64,000 bases of DNA from Bog-532 sp963828445 (GTDB lineage: Bacteria; Actinomycetota; Actinomycetes; Streptosporangiales; Streptosporangiaceae). Position 1 is the first letter of the stretch; each line of letters begins with the position of its first letter. Location of the stretch: positions 62,001-126,000 of the forward strand of contig CAWHFP010000021.1 in NCBI GenBank assembly GCA_963828445.1, read 5' to 3'. Positions 8,997-17,224 of this stretch are shown piece by piece. The notes beneath the pieces are model-generated. The model had not been told where the DNA came from. It saw nothing but the letters and a program-made list of their open reading frames with translations, and ran no database searches. The translations under genes were made by a program, and so were the position numbers.

Positions 8997-10175
8997 ATGA
9001 CCGACATCCTCCCGATCTCGCCGGAACAGGCCGACCTGCGCGAAGCCGTCCGCAAGGTGGCGAGCCGGTACGGCCACACGTACTTCGTCGACTGCGCGAC
9101 GTCGCACTCCGAACCCACCGAACTGTACGAGGAACTCGGCGCGGCCGGGTTCCTGGGCGTGCACCTACCCGAAGAGTACGGCGGCGGGGGCGCGGGCCTG
9201 ACCGAGCTGTGCGCGGTGATCGAGGAGGTGGCCGCGGCCGGCTGCCCGCTGCTGATGATGGTGATCGCCCCGGCGATCTGCGGTTCGATCCTGGCCGCGC
9301 ACGGGTCGCCGGAGCTGAAGCGGACCTGGCTGCCGGGGCTGGCCGACGGCACCCAGACCATGTCGTTCGCGATCACCGAGCCGGACGCGGGGTCGAACAC
9401 CCACGCCCTCAAGACGACCGCCCGCCGGGACGGCGACGACTACGTGATCAGCGGGACCAAGTACTGGATTTCCGGGGCGGACCAGGCCGACGCCATCCTC
9501 CTCGTCACCCGCGACGGCGACGCCGACCCAGCGGGGGCCGGCACTGGGGGCCGGGACACGCCGATGTCAATGTTCGTGGTGCCGGCCGGGGCCCGCGGGC
9601 TGAGCATGCAGCCCATCGAGGCCGAGCTGGTGCAACCGGAAAAGCAGTTCACCGTGTTCTTCGACCAGGTCCGGGTGCCCGCGGCGGCGCTGGTGGGCGA
9701 GGCCGGGAAGGGATTCCGGGCCGTGTTCGCCGGGCTCAACCCGGAGCGGGTCACCGCCGCCGCGATCAGCAACGGGATCTCCCGCTACGCCCTGGAGCGA
9801 GCCACCCGGTACGCGCGCGAACGCGCGGTGTGGAAGACACCCATCGGCGCCCACCAGGGGGTGGCCCACCCGCTGGCCGAGTGCTACATCGCGGTGACCC
9901 AGGCCCGGCTGCTGACCGCGCGGGCCGCCGAACTGGCCGATCAGGGGGACCGGTCGGGCGAAGCGGTCAACATGGCCAAGTTCGCGGCCGCCGAAGCCTC
10001 GCTGAAGACCCTGGACCAGGCCATTCAGGTGCACGGTGGCAACGGCCTGTCCCGCGAGTACGGACTGGCCGACCTGTGGTTCCTGGCCCGGATGCTGCGG
10101 ACCGCGCCGACCAGCCGGGAGATGGTGCTGAACTTCGTGGCTCAGCATTCTCTCGGCCTGCCCGCGTCCTACTGA
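8997..10175 (+). CDS. acyl-CoA dehydrogenase family protein lacking the usual Glu
   Basis: Flavoprotein for alpha,beta-oxidation of an acyl-CoA. The 392 residues show the family signatures AITEPDAGSN (FAD/substrate loop), SGTKYWISGADQAD, and the C-terminal helix VHGGNGLSREYGLADLW. The canonical catalytic base lies in a Y-E-G-T-S motif; here the aligned stretch is T-A-P-T-S, so the Glu is replaced by Ala. Activity may use another base or the protein may pair with its neighbour. It is followed 44 bases later by a second acyl-CoA dehydrogenase. Promoter region holds the dyad at 8937. Confidence 0.85.
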   Translation: MTDILPISPEQADLREAVRKVASRYGHTYFVDCATSHSEPTELYEELGAAGFLGVHLPEEYGGGGAGLTELCAVIEEVAAAGCPLLMMVIAPAICGSILAAHGSPELKRTWLPGLADGTQTMSFAITEPDAGSNTHALKTTARRDGDDYVISGTKYWISGADQADAILLVTRDGDADPAGAGTGGRDTPMSMFVVPAGARGLSMQPIEAELVQPEKQFTVFFDQVRVPAAALVGEAGKGFRAVFAGLNPERVTAAAISNGISRYALERATRYARERAVWKTPIGAHQGVAHPLAECYIAVTQARLLTARAAELADQGDRSGEAVNMAKFAAAEASLKTLDQAIQVHGGNGLSREYGLADLWFLARMLRTAPTSREMVLNFVAQHSLGLPASY

Positions 10176-10207
10176 CCTCGCGCCCTACTGAGCCCGCGCC
10201 CTACTGA
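10161..10207 (+). repeat. triplicated gene terminus including stop codon
   Basis: Three near-identical units with the core CGCGYCCTACTGA occur at a 16-base period. The first is the genuine last codons and TGA of the acyl-CoA dehydrogenase; the other two lie in the gap before the next ribosome site. Confidence 0.6.
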
Positions 10208-10219
10208 GGAGGAGATACC

Positions 10220-11395
10220 TTGACCCGGCTGTCCCAGGACGAGCAGGACATCGTCGACACCGTCCACGAGTTCGTGGAGCGCGAGGTGCGCCCGGTAGTG
10301 CGGGACATGGAACACGCCAACGAATACCCCGAGAAGCTCATCGGCCAGATGAAACAGCTGGGGATCTTCGGCCTGGCCATTCCCGAGCCGTACGGCGACG
10401 TCCAGGTGTCGATGCCCTGCTACGCCATGATCACCGAGGAGCTGGCGCGGGGCTGGATGAGCCTGGCCGGGGCCATGGGCGGCCACACCGTGGTGTCCAA
10501 GCTGCTGGTGCTGTTCGGCACCGAGGAGCAGAAGCAGGCTTACCTGCCGCGGATGGCCACCGGCGAGCTGCGGGCCACCATGGCCCTGACCGAGCCCGTG
10601 GGCGGCTCGGACCTGCAGGCCATGCGGACCGTCGCTTCGCTCGGGCCCGACGGGGAGACCTACACCGTCAACGGGTCGAAGACGTGGATCACCAACGCGC
10701 GCCGTTCCGGGCTGATCGCGCTCATGGTAAAGACCGATCCGGCCGCTGAGCCCCGGCACAAGGGCATCAGCATCCTGCTGGTGGAGCCGGGTGAGGGCCT
10801 GACCGTCTCCCGCGACCTGGGCAAGCTCGGCTACAAGGGCGTCGAATCCTGCGAGCTGGCGTTCACCGACTACCGCGCGCCCCGGTCGGCGCTGCTGGGT
10901 GGCGCGGAAGGAGCCGGCTTCGCGCAGATGATGAAGGGTCTGGAGACCGGGCGCATCCAGGTCGCCTCCCGGGCCCTGGGCGTGGGCCGGGCCGCGTTCG
11001 AGGACTCGCTCAAGTACGCGCAGGAGCGGGAGGCGTTCGGCAAGCCGATCTGGAAGCACGAGTCGGTCGGCAACTACCTGGCCGACATGGCCACCCAGCT
11101 GACCGCCGCCCGCCAGCTGGTGCTGTTCGCGGCCGAGCGGTTCGACGCCGGCGAACGCTGCGACCTGGAGGCGGGCATGGCCAAGCTGTTCGCGTCCGAG
11201 GCCGCCATGCAGATCGCGCTGAACGCCGTGCGCATCCACGGCGGCTACGGGTACTCGACCGAGTTCGACGTGGAACGATACTTCCGGGACGCCCCGCTGA
11301 TGATCGTGGGTGAAGGCACCAACGAGATCCAGCGCAACGTGATCGTCGGTCAGCTGATCAGCCGGGGCGGCCTGGGTGGCCCGGGTGGCCGGTAA
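10220..11395 (+). CDS. acyl-CoA dehydrogenase
   Basis: A 391-residue flavoprotein that introduces an alpha,beta double bond into an acyl-CoA. It has ALTEPVGGSDLQAM, then NGSKTWITNARRSGLIALMV, and the C-terminal IHGGYGYSTEFDVERYFRDA. The catalytic Glu is present in VGEGTNEIQRNVI. The start follows AGGAGGAG with about 8 bases spacing. It is probably co-transcribed with the preceding family member and the TetR gene 10 bases downstream. Since the partner at 8997 lacks the Glu, this subunit may supply activity in a mixed complex; that is inference. Confidence 0.9.
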   Translation: MTRLSQDEQDIVDTVHEFVEREVRPVVRDMEHANEYPEKLIGQMKQLGIFGLAIPEPYGDVQVSMPCYAMITEELARGWMSLAGAMGGHTVVSKLLVLFGTEEQKQAYLPRMATGELRATMALTEPVGGSDLQAMRTVASLGPDGETYTVNGSKTWITNARRSGLIALMVKTDPAAEPRHKGISILLVEPGEGLTVSRDLGKLGYKGVESCELAFTDYRAPRSALLGGAEGAGFAQMMKGLETGRIQVASRALGVGRAAFEDSLKYAQEREAFGKPIWKHESVGNYLADMATQLTAARQLVLFAAERFDAGERCDLEAGMAKLFASEAAMQIALNAVRIHGGYGYSTEFDVERYFRDAPLMIVGEGTNEIQRNVIVGQLISRGGLGGPGGR

Positions 11396-11404
11396 GGTAT
11401 CCCG

Positions 11405-12100
11405 GTGCCAGCACTGAAAGGGCCTCCTGGCTCCCCGGGCGCCTCTGGGTCCTCCGGCTCCCCGGGCGAGGGCCAGACGAAGTCGGAGCGCACCCGGGAG
11501 CGGCTGCTGCACGCGGCCGCGGTCACGCTCAGCCGCCTGGGCTACGCGGGCATGCGCCTGGTCGACGTGGGCGAGGAAGCCGGGGTCCAGGCCCCGGCCA
11601 TCTACTACTACTGGCCGTCCCGCGAGCAGCTGATCGAAGAGGTCGTGACCGTGGGCACGGTCCGGCTGCGCGAGTACGTGGCGGCCGCGCTGGACGCCGC
11701 TCCCCCGGGCACCTCGGCCCTGGACCGGCTGGACATCGCGATCGACGCGCACCTGCGCCAGCTCATGTCCGAGTCGGCCTTCGCGCACGCCGTGATCCGC
11801 AACATCAGCCAGCTTCCGGCGGCCATCCGCTCGCGGCAGATCGTCGAGGAACGCAAGTACGCCGAGATCTGGCGTGGCTTGTTCGCCGAGGCGGTGGCCT
11901 CGGGTGAGCTTCGCTCCGGCCTGGATCCTGACCTGGCCCAGCCGCTGATCATCGGCATCCTCAACTGGGCCGCCGAGTGGTGGTCACCCAAGCGCAGCTC
12001 GATCGATGCCGTGGTGGCGACCGCCCAGTCGATCGTCCGCCACGGCGTCGCCGCCGACGGCCCGGGCGAAGCCCCGCTCACGGCGCGGCCTGGCACTTAG
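11405..12100 (+). CDS. TetR-family regulator with collagen-like N-terminus
   Basis: DNA-binding repressor of about 231 residues. The helix-turn-helix spans roughly residues 29-75 with RERLLHAAAVTLSRLGYAGM and the recognition part APAIYYYWPSREQLIEEVV. The C-terminal ligand domain includes HAVIRNISQLPAAIRSRQIV and resembles regulators of lipid or steroid acyl-CoA breakdown. Before the HTH is a Gly-X-Y run (GPPGSPGASGSSGSPGEG), unusual for the family; the GTG start at 11405 is the one assumed, and an internal start is not excluded. Candidate targets are the dyads at 8937 and 19698. Confidence 0.85.
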   Translation: MPALKGPPGSPGASGSSGSPGEGQTKSERTRERLLHAAAVTLSRLGYAGMRLVDVGEEAGVQAPAIYYYWPSREQLIEEVVTVGTVRLREYVAAALDAAPPGTSALDRLDIAIDAHLRQLMSESAFAHAVIRNISQLPAAIRSRQIVEERKYAEIWRGLFAEAVASGELRSGLDPDLAQPLIIGILNWAAEWWSPKRSSIDAVVATAQSIVRHGVAADGPGEAPLTARPGT

Positions 12101-12131
12101 CCGAGGCGGGCGGCCCGGCTAGGTTGAGCGA

Positions 12132-13496
12132 ATGACCAACAGGGCGGCCAGCCGGTACCGGCGGGCGCTGGCCAGTCCGGGCGCCCTGCGGTTCTCGGCC
12201 GCGGCGTTCATCGGGCGGCTGCAGATCTCGATGTTCGGCCTGGGCATGGTGCTGCTGATCTCCTCGCTGACCGGCCGCTACGGTCTGGCCGGAACGGTGT
12301 CCGCCACCGGAGCGGCCGGCTACGCGCTGGTGTCACCGCTGATCGCCCGGCTGGCCGACCGACGGGGTCAGCGGGCGGTGCTGCGCCCGCTGATGGTGGT
12401 GTTCGGGGCGGCGACGGCCGCGCTCATCGCCGGCGCTCAAACCCAAGCCCCGGACTGGGTCCTGCTGGTCAGCAGCGCGGTGGCCGGGGCGGCCACCCCG
12501 CAGCTGGGCTCGATGGTCCGGGCCCGCTGGAGCGCCCTGCTCGGCGGCTCAGATCTCCTGCACGCCGCGTACTCCCTGGAGTCGGTGGCGGAAGAGGTCA
12601 TCTTCGTGGCGGGCCCGGTGCTGGTCACCCTGCTGGCTACTGAGGTGCAGGCCGCCTCGGGGCTCATCGTGGCCGCGGGCACCTGCCTCATCGGATCGCT
12701 GTGGCTGGCGACCCAGAAGTCCACTGAGCCCCCGGTCTCCGCCGCCGGCGGCCGCGCGCCCACAGGCCGCCGCGGGCCGCTGCTGCCCGCGCGGGGCCTG
12801 ATCACGCTGGCGCCGGTGTTCGTGTTCTTTGGCGCGTTGCTGGCCGCGATCGACCTGTCCACCGTCGACTTCGCCGCCAGCCACGGTCACAAGCCGCTGG
12901 CCGGTCTCATCCTCGGCGGCTACGCCGGCGGCAGCGCGCTGGGCGGTCTCTGGTACGGATCCAAGACGTGGCGGTCCCCGCTCCGCCGTCGTTTCATGCT
13001 CACGGTCGCCTTGCTCGCGGTGGGTACGGCCACGTTCTGGCTCATGCCCGATCTCGGCGCCCTGGCCGCGGTCCTGCTCGTCAGCGGGCTGGTCCTCTCG
13101 CCCATGCTGATCACCGGGTTCACCATCATCGAGCAGCAGGCCACGGCCGGGCGTCTCACCGAGGCCATGGCCTGGCTCATCTCCGCTCTGTCGGTCGGCA
13201 CGGCGCTCGGCTCAGCCGTGGCCGGGCAGGTCATCGACGGCGGCGGCGCCCGCTGGGGTTACGGTTTCGCCGCCCTGTGCGGGGCCGGGGCGCTGGTGGC
13301 CTGCGGGGCGGGCCTCACCCAGCTCACCGGGCCCAGTTCAGACCCGTTTCTGGGCCCGCTCCCACTCAGGCCTGATCGACGGGACGCCATTGCGGGTCCC
13401 GGCCGAGGTAGCGCAGCAGCTCAGCGGCGTGACCGTCGGCGGGCTGCGGCGAAAGGGCCGCCGCGTAGACCCCGAACTGCCGCAGCGGCTCAATAA
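12132..13496 (+). CDS. MFS transporter
   Basis: Twelve-helix type major facilitator protein with segments such as FGLGMVLLISSL, VSATGAAGYALVSPLIARLA and the loop motif DRRGQRAVLRPL after helix 2-3. It probably moves a metabolite linked to the neighbouring acyl-CoA genes. The last 40 residues are Arg/Ala-rich and lie opposite the convergent gene at 13366. A stop in another frame at 13375 would remove this overlap, so a single-base error near the end is likely and the real protein is about 415 residues. Substrate unknown. Confidence 0.75.
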   Translation: MTNRAASRYRRALASPGALRFSAAAFIGRLQISMFGLGMVLLISSLTGRYGLAGTVSATGAAGYALVSPLIARLADRRGQRAVLRPLMVVFGAATAALIAGAQTQAPDWVLLVSSAVAGAATPQLGSMVRARWSALLGGSDLLHAAYSLESVAEEVIFVAGPVLVTLLATEVQAASGLIVAAGTCLIGSLWLATQKSTEPPVSAAGGRAPTGRRGPLLPARGLITLAPVFVFFGALLAAIDLSTVDFAASHGHKPLAGLILGGYAGGSALGGLWYGSKTWRSPLRRRFMLTVALLAVGTATFWLMPDLGALAAVLLVSGLVLSPMLITGFTIIEQQATAGRLTEAMAWLISALSVGTALGSAVAGQVIDGGGARWGYGFAALCGAGALVACGAGLTQLTGPSSDPFLGPLPLRPDRRDAIAGPGRGSAAAQRRDRRRAAAKGPPRRPRTAAAAQ

Positions 13497-13962
13497 TGGC
13501 CCGGGCCGGAAGGAGTTGCTCAGCCAGGTCATCGGGCAGGAACGCCGGCTGGCCCAGGGCGGCCGCGATGTCCCAGGCGTGGATGGCGGCGTCGAGGGCG
13601 CAAGCCGCGGCCGCGACCGAGACGGGCAGTTCCCCCGCCGGGAGCGGCGTCGGCACCGCCGGGCGGTCGGGGCCGATCGCGGCCCAGGCGGTGCGCGCCG
13701 TGGCCAGAGCCGGATCGAGCAGGTTGTTCACACTGCTCTCCAGCTGGCCCGACGGCGCGAAGGGATTATCCGTGGGGCCAGTGCCCATCCCCAGGGCCGC
13801 GGCCCAGGCGAGCTGATCCCCGGCCGCGTGCTGCAGGACCTGGGTCACGGTCCACTCCGTACACGGGGTGGGCGCCTTGCCGTTCGTTTCACTGATCATC
13901 GCGGCGGCAGCGTGAAGCAGGTCGAGGGATTCGGTGACGACGGTCGGAGTCGCCTCGGTCAT
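13366..13962 (-). CDS. TIGR03086 / mycothiol maleylpyruvate isomerase-like protein
   Basis: 198 residues starting MTEATPTVVTESLDLLHAAA. The DinB-like four-helix fold is shown by CTEWTVTQVLQHAAGDQLAW and the later DAAIHAWDIAAALGQPAF; the conserved His residues in these segments would bind a divalent metal. Relatives use mycothiol as cofactor, fitting an actinobacterium, but the reaction is unknown. The gene is divergent from a TetR regulator, and the shared gap contains a strong double inverted repeat, so it is very likely the TetR target. The frame is open upstream but the ATG at 13962 is the best start. Confidence 0.8.
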   Translation of the reverse strand: MTEATPTVVTESLDLLHAAAAMISETNGKAPTPCTEWTVTQVLQHAAGDQLAWAAALGMGTGPTDNPFAPSGQLESSVNNLLDPALATARTAWAAIGPDRPAVPTPLPAGELPVSVAAAACALDAAIHAWDIAAALGQPAFLPDDLAEQLLPARAIIEPLRQFGVYAAALSPQPADGHAAELLRYLGRDPQWRPVDQA

Positions 13963-13995
13963 GACGATCAGCTCCTGGCTCCTGGCGGGCTCAAT

Positions 13996-14049
13996 ACTGG
14001 AACGGAATGAACTGTTCCATTCTAACGGAACGGATTGTTCCGTTCCAGT
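13996..14049. promoter_or_regulatory. double TetR-type operator
   Basis: Two dyads lie side by side. The right one is perfect: GGAACGGA-TTGT-TCCGTTCC (14027-14046). The left one is imperfect: GGAACGGAATGAACTGTTCC (13999-14018). The outer arms ACTGGAACGGAA (13996-14007) and TTCCGTTCCAGT (14038-14049) are also exact reverse complements, so the whole block is one large dyad. It sits between the TIGR03086 gene and the TetR gene. Confidence 0.65.
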
Positions 14050-14070
14050 GTTACGGTGACCGTATGCGGG

Positions 14071-14142
14071 GACGGATGGCTCACGCGGTGCCGGGACGGG
14101 CGGCTTACGCGGTGCCGGGACGGGCAGCTCATGTGCGGGGGC
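14071..14142. repeat. three tandem 24-base units
   Basis: Units begin at 14071, 14095 and 14119. The first two match at 21 of 24 bases around a shared core CACGCGGTGCCGG or TACGCGGTGCCGG; the third is diverged. They fill the leader between the double operator and the TetR ATG at 14176. An unspaced repeat, not a CRISPR array. Confidence 0.55.
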
Positions 14143-14175
14143 AGGCGGCCCAAGCGCCGGGGACGGGACATTGGC

Positions 14176-14853
14176 ATGCGTAGGACCGAGGGGCCGCTCA
14201 GCGGCCGGCGCCGGGAAGCGGCTCGCAACGACGTGGAGATCCTGGCCGCGGCCCGCGAGGTGTTCCTGGCCGACCCGTCCGCCCCGGTCTCGGCGGTCGC
14301 GGTCCGGGCCAAGGTAGGGATCAGCGCGCTGTACCGTCGCTACGCCAGCAAGGACGACCTGCTCCGGGAGCTGGCCCGCGACGGCCTGGCCCGCTACAGC
14401 GCCGAACTCGAACGGGCCCTGGCCGACGACCGCGACCCCTGGACCGTCTACGCCGACTGCCTGACCAGAATCCTGGACGGCGGCAGCCAGGCCCTGGCCC
14501 AGCGCCTGGCCGGCACCTTCACCCCCACCCCCGGCTTGACCGACCTGGCCCGGCGGGCCGGGGCCCTGGCCGTGGAGGTGCACCAGCGCGCCCAGCAGGC
14601 CGGCGTCCTGCGCGATGACGTGACCCCGGCCGACATCGTGCTCCTGCTCGAGACGCTCAGCGCCCTCACCGTGCCCGGCCGCGACCACAGCCCGGCCCTG
14701 CGCCGCCGCTACCTGGCCTTGATGATGCAGGCCCTGCGGGCTCCGGGCTCCGGCCCGGAGCGCGCCCCGCGACCTGACCCGCTGCCCGGCCCGGCCCCCG
14801 ACCCCGCCGAACTGGCGGCCCGCTGGCGCGGTCAGCCGGCCACGGGCTCCTGA
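14176..14853 (+). CDS. TetR-family regulator
   Basis: 226 residues from ATG 14176. The helix-turn-helix is in NDVEILAAAREVFLADPSAP and VGISALYRRYASKDDLLREL. The C-terminal domain contains LAQRLAGTFTPTPGLTDLAR, as in the SMR/AcrR-like group; the final 40 residues are Pro/Arg-rich. It is divergent from the TIGR03086 gene across the dyads at 13996-14049 and probably represses both. The frame stays open upstream to 14035 through 24-base tandem repeats, but no start there has a good ribosome site. The P-loop kinase follows 20 bases later. Confidence 0.8.
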   Translation: MRRTEGPLSGRRREAARNDVEILAAAREVFLADPSAPVSAVAVRAKVGISALYRRYASKDDLLRELARDGLARYSAELERALADDRDPWTVYADCLTRILDGGSQALAQRLAGTFTPTPGLTDLARRAGALAVEVHQRAQQAGVLRDDVTPADIVLLLETLSALTVPGRDHSPALRRRYLALMMQALRAPGSGPERAPRPDPLPGPAPDPAELAARWRGQPATGS

Positions 14854-14873
14854 GCCCGGAGCGAGTAGCGCGC

Positions 14874-15393
14874 GTGGACCGGATCGCGATTGTCGGCTGC
14901 GGCGGCAGCGGGAAGTCCAAGCTGGCCCGCGAGCTGGGCCAGCTGCTCGGCATCACGCCGGTGCACCTGGACGGCGTGTACTACGACCGGGACTGGCAGC
15001 CGCTGGACCAGGAGCAGTTCGCGGCCCGGCAGCATGAGCTGGTGTCCGCACCGCGATGGATCATTGACGGCAACTACGCGTCCACGCTGCCCGATCCGTC
15101 TCGGGGTGGCCGACACCGTGGTGTTCCTTGATTTCCCAGCTCTCACCTGCCTGCTGGGCATCGCCGAACGACGGTTCCGGCACGGCCGCGGCCAGCACGA
15201 CGCGATCGGCGTCTACGACCGCATCACCTGGAACTTCGTCCGTTACATCATCGGATACCGCAGGCAGATGGCTCCCCGCGTCCGCGACCTCATCGCCACC
15301 CACGCCACCGGGGCGGAGGTGGTGGTGCTCCGCAGCCGACGCGCCGTCCGGCGGTACCTCGCCGACACGGCCAGCCCTGGCCGTGGCGGTTAG
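14874..15393 (+). CDS. P-loop kinase of the topology-modulation/FlaR type, frameshifted
   Basis: Small nucleoside/adenylate-kinase-like ATPase. The GTG start gives RIAIVGCGGSGKSKLARELG, a Walker A motif, then HLDGVYYDRDWQPLDQEQFA and WIIDGNYASTLPD. One base is missing or extra near 15100; the next frame continues ADTVVFLDFPALTCLLGIAE, RFRHGRGQHDAIG and EVVVLRSRRAVRRYLAD. This is the order seen in proteins annotated as DNA topology modulation protein, about 170 residues. The true substrate of this family is unsettled. It may be in one transcript with the TetR gene upstream. Confidence 0.75.
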
Positions 15394-15442
15394 CGCCGGT
15401 TGGGGACCTCTTTGCTGAGGCGTGGTGTCGAGGGCCGGTGGC

Positions 15443-15739
15443 TCAGGCGTGCAGCGCGACTTCGTAGGTGTCCAGGTGCAGTGCCGTGAGCCCGGTCGCT
15501 GGATCGTGCTGATCCCGGATGCCGGACGGCCCGGCCCCGGCGGTGACCGCGTCCATCTGCTCGCGGGACTCCCACAGCGAGATGATGATGATCTTGCCGG
15601 TCTCCGCGTCGGTGAGCAGGTAGTAGCCCTGGAACCCGGGCAGCTGGCGAGCGCCGGGCAACTGCTGCTCGGCCAGGCGAATGGCGCCGTCGAACCCCTC
15701 GGTCCCGGCCTGGGCGGTGATCACGCGCGCGAACATCAT
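15443..15739 (-). CDS. ABM-domain (antibiotic biosynthesis monooxygenase-like) protein
   Basis: 98 residues starting MMFARVITAQAG. A ferredoxin-like ABM fold is indicated by LPGFQGYYLLTDAETGKIII and SLWESREQMDAV, the two strands and helix typical of the family, which includes small monooxygenases and stress proteins of unknown activity. Its ATG overlaps the TGA of the upstream HNH gene (15736-15739), so translation is probably coupled. Cofactor and substrate unknown. Confidence 0.75.
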   Translation of the reverse strand: MMFARVITAQAGTEGFDGAIRLAEQQLPGARQLPGFQGYYLLTDAETGKIIIISLWESREQMDAVTAGAGPSGIRDQHDPATGLTALHLDTYEVALHA

Positions 15740-16655
15740 TCTCCTTCGGGCTGGCTGCGGGCCCCGCGTACGCCCAGGCTACGCGGGCAGTTGCGGGCGC
15801 TCAGGGATAGGGCTCGGGGGCGGACGGTGTAGTGGCGGCCGGCGGGGGTGGTCCAGTGCAGGACGCCGGGCTGTGGTTGCCCGAGTTGCCAGCCGCCGGA
15901 TTGTTTACAGCGATGGTGGTGGCGGCACAGCGGGGCCAGGTTGCATTGGCAGGTGCGGCCGCCTTGGCCGTAGGGGGTGGTGTGGTCCAGGTCGCAGCGG
16001 GCGGCGGGGCGCCGGCAGCCGGGGCGGTGCAGGTGGGGGCCCGGGCGGTGATCAGGTGCTGGAGTTTGCGGCTGGGCTGATATCCCGGTTCTTCGTGGCG
16101 GTGGTCGCAGGAGTCTTGGGCCAGGGGGGTGATGGTCAGGCTCAGGCCGCGGGTGGCCAGGTCACCGAGGCCGCCGGAGCCAGGGTCGACGGCGATCACC
16201 GCCCGGGCCAGCGCCGCCCGCAGCCGGCCGGTGGTCTGCTCTCCGGCCGCGGGCAGGATCTTCGCTTCCACCTGGCGCGCCTGCTCGTCGGTCAGGATGC
16301 GGGTCGACTCGGCGATGAGCCGCGCTCTCGGGTAGTCGATCAGGCCGGCGTGCTGGGCCCGGAAGGTACCCGGCAGCCGGACGGCCAGATCCAGAGCCAC
16401 ATCGGACATGACCGCAGCGGCCGGGCCGGTCAAGGTCAGGGCCGCGGCCACCTCGTCGCTGAGGAACTCGCTGACCTGGGCCGGGAACTGGCCCGGGGGC
16501 GCGGGCGGGGTCCTGTCGGCCGGACGGCGGCGAGCCAATTCGGCGATCGCGGCCAGCACGCCCGCGCTGGACCAGGACTCCAGCCGCCGCCACGCCCGCA
16601 GCACGCCGATCAGCTCATCGTCATTGAGCCCGGCGAGGCGGCCGTCGCGCGTCAC
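15736..16655 (-). CDS. DUF222 / HNH endonuclease, shortened and frameshifted
   Basis: The N-terminal DUF222 part reads NDDELIGVLRAWRRLESWSS and ARLIAESTRILTDEQARQVE. The C-terminal nuclease, one frame over after about 16020, reads CRRPAARCDLDHTTPYGQGG, then CQCNLAPLCRHHHRCKQSGG; DLDHT...CQCNL...CRHHH is the HNH zinc finger and active site. About 306 residues in all, shorter than the usual 430-500: after AVIAVDPG the text jumps to GGLGDLATRG, so a middle block is missing. The stop overlaps the ABM start in an ATGA, which supports the second frame. Such genes are often multicopy. Confidence 0.75.
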
Positions 16656-16738
16656 GGCATCGCTTATCGAACCAATGGGCCGACGGTTGTATCGGCGGCC
16701 GACGGCTGGAATCGATACCGCGGCGGAAGATCCCTTTT

Positions 16739-17224
16739 ATGCTCAACGATGAGATCCGGCAGGCCGGCGACACCCCCGACCATCCGGTGCCGCTGGTCAG
16801 TGCCTTCCTGGAGGGGCCCGGCACCGGGTCACAGCACGAGGGGCGGATGCGGTACACGCTGACCCTGCGGGTGTTCAAGCTCGACCAGCAGAACGGAACC
16901 TTCCGGTTCGCCAATCACCTCGAGCAGGTCCCCGATTGGGCCGACTCGCTCATCGTCGACGTCGGTCCCCGCGTCGGCGGAGCCGGGCTGGCGGCCTGGG
17001 CGGCGTGGAACTCCGCGGTGCACGGCGCCAACGATCAGTTTGACCCGATCACCGACGGCTTGCCGGAAGACCAGCGGGGTCCCCTGGCGATGAGCCGGGA
17101 GGGCGACGCCTACGTGGGCCAGATCCCGCTGCCGCCGGGGGCCCGGGCCCTGCCCGTGCTCGGCCCGAATGCCGCGCTCACGATCAGGGTCGGCGACCGG
17201 GCTCCGGGTCAGGGCATGGTGTAG
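16739..17224 (+). CDS. hypothetical protein
   Basis: 161 residues from ATG 16739, with no signal peptide or membrane segment. It has alternating strands such as MRYTLTLRVFKLDQQNG and a hydrophilic middle with HGANDQFDPITDGLPEDQRG. I recognise no family. It is divergent from the HNH gene, with 83 bases between, and overlaps the convergent SDR gene by 16 bases. Codon use looks like that of its neighbours. It may be a small soluble domain protein; nothing further can be said. Confidence 0.55.
   Translation: MLNDEIRQAGDTPDHPVPLVSAFLEGPGTGSQHEGRMRYTLTLRVFKLDQQNGTFRFANHLEQVPDWADSLIVDVGPRVGGAGLAAWAAWNSAVHGANDQFDPITDGLPEDQRGPLAMSREGDAYVGQIPLPPGARALPVLGPNAALTIRVGDRAPGQGMV

Noticed and set aside
14071..14142. 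CRISPR-like array
   Set aside because: Units are contiguous with no unique spacers and no cas genes nearby.
13963..14688. N-terminal extension of the TIGR03086 protein
   Set aside because: It would cross the operator and the TetR coding region and consists of Pro/Ala repeats; ATG 13962 fits the family start.
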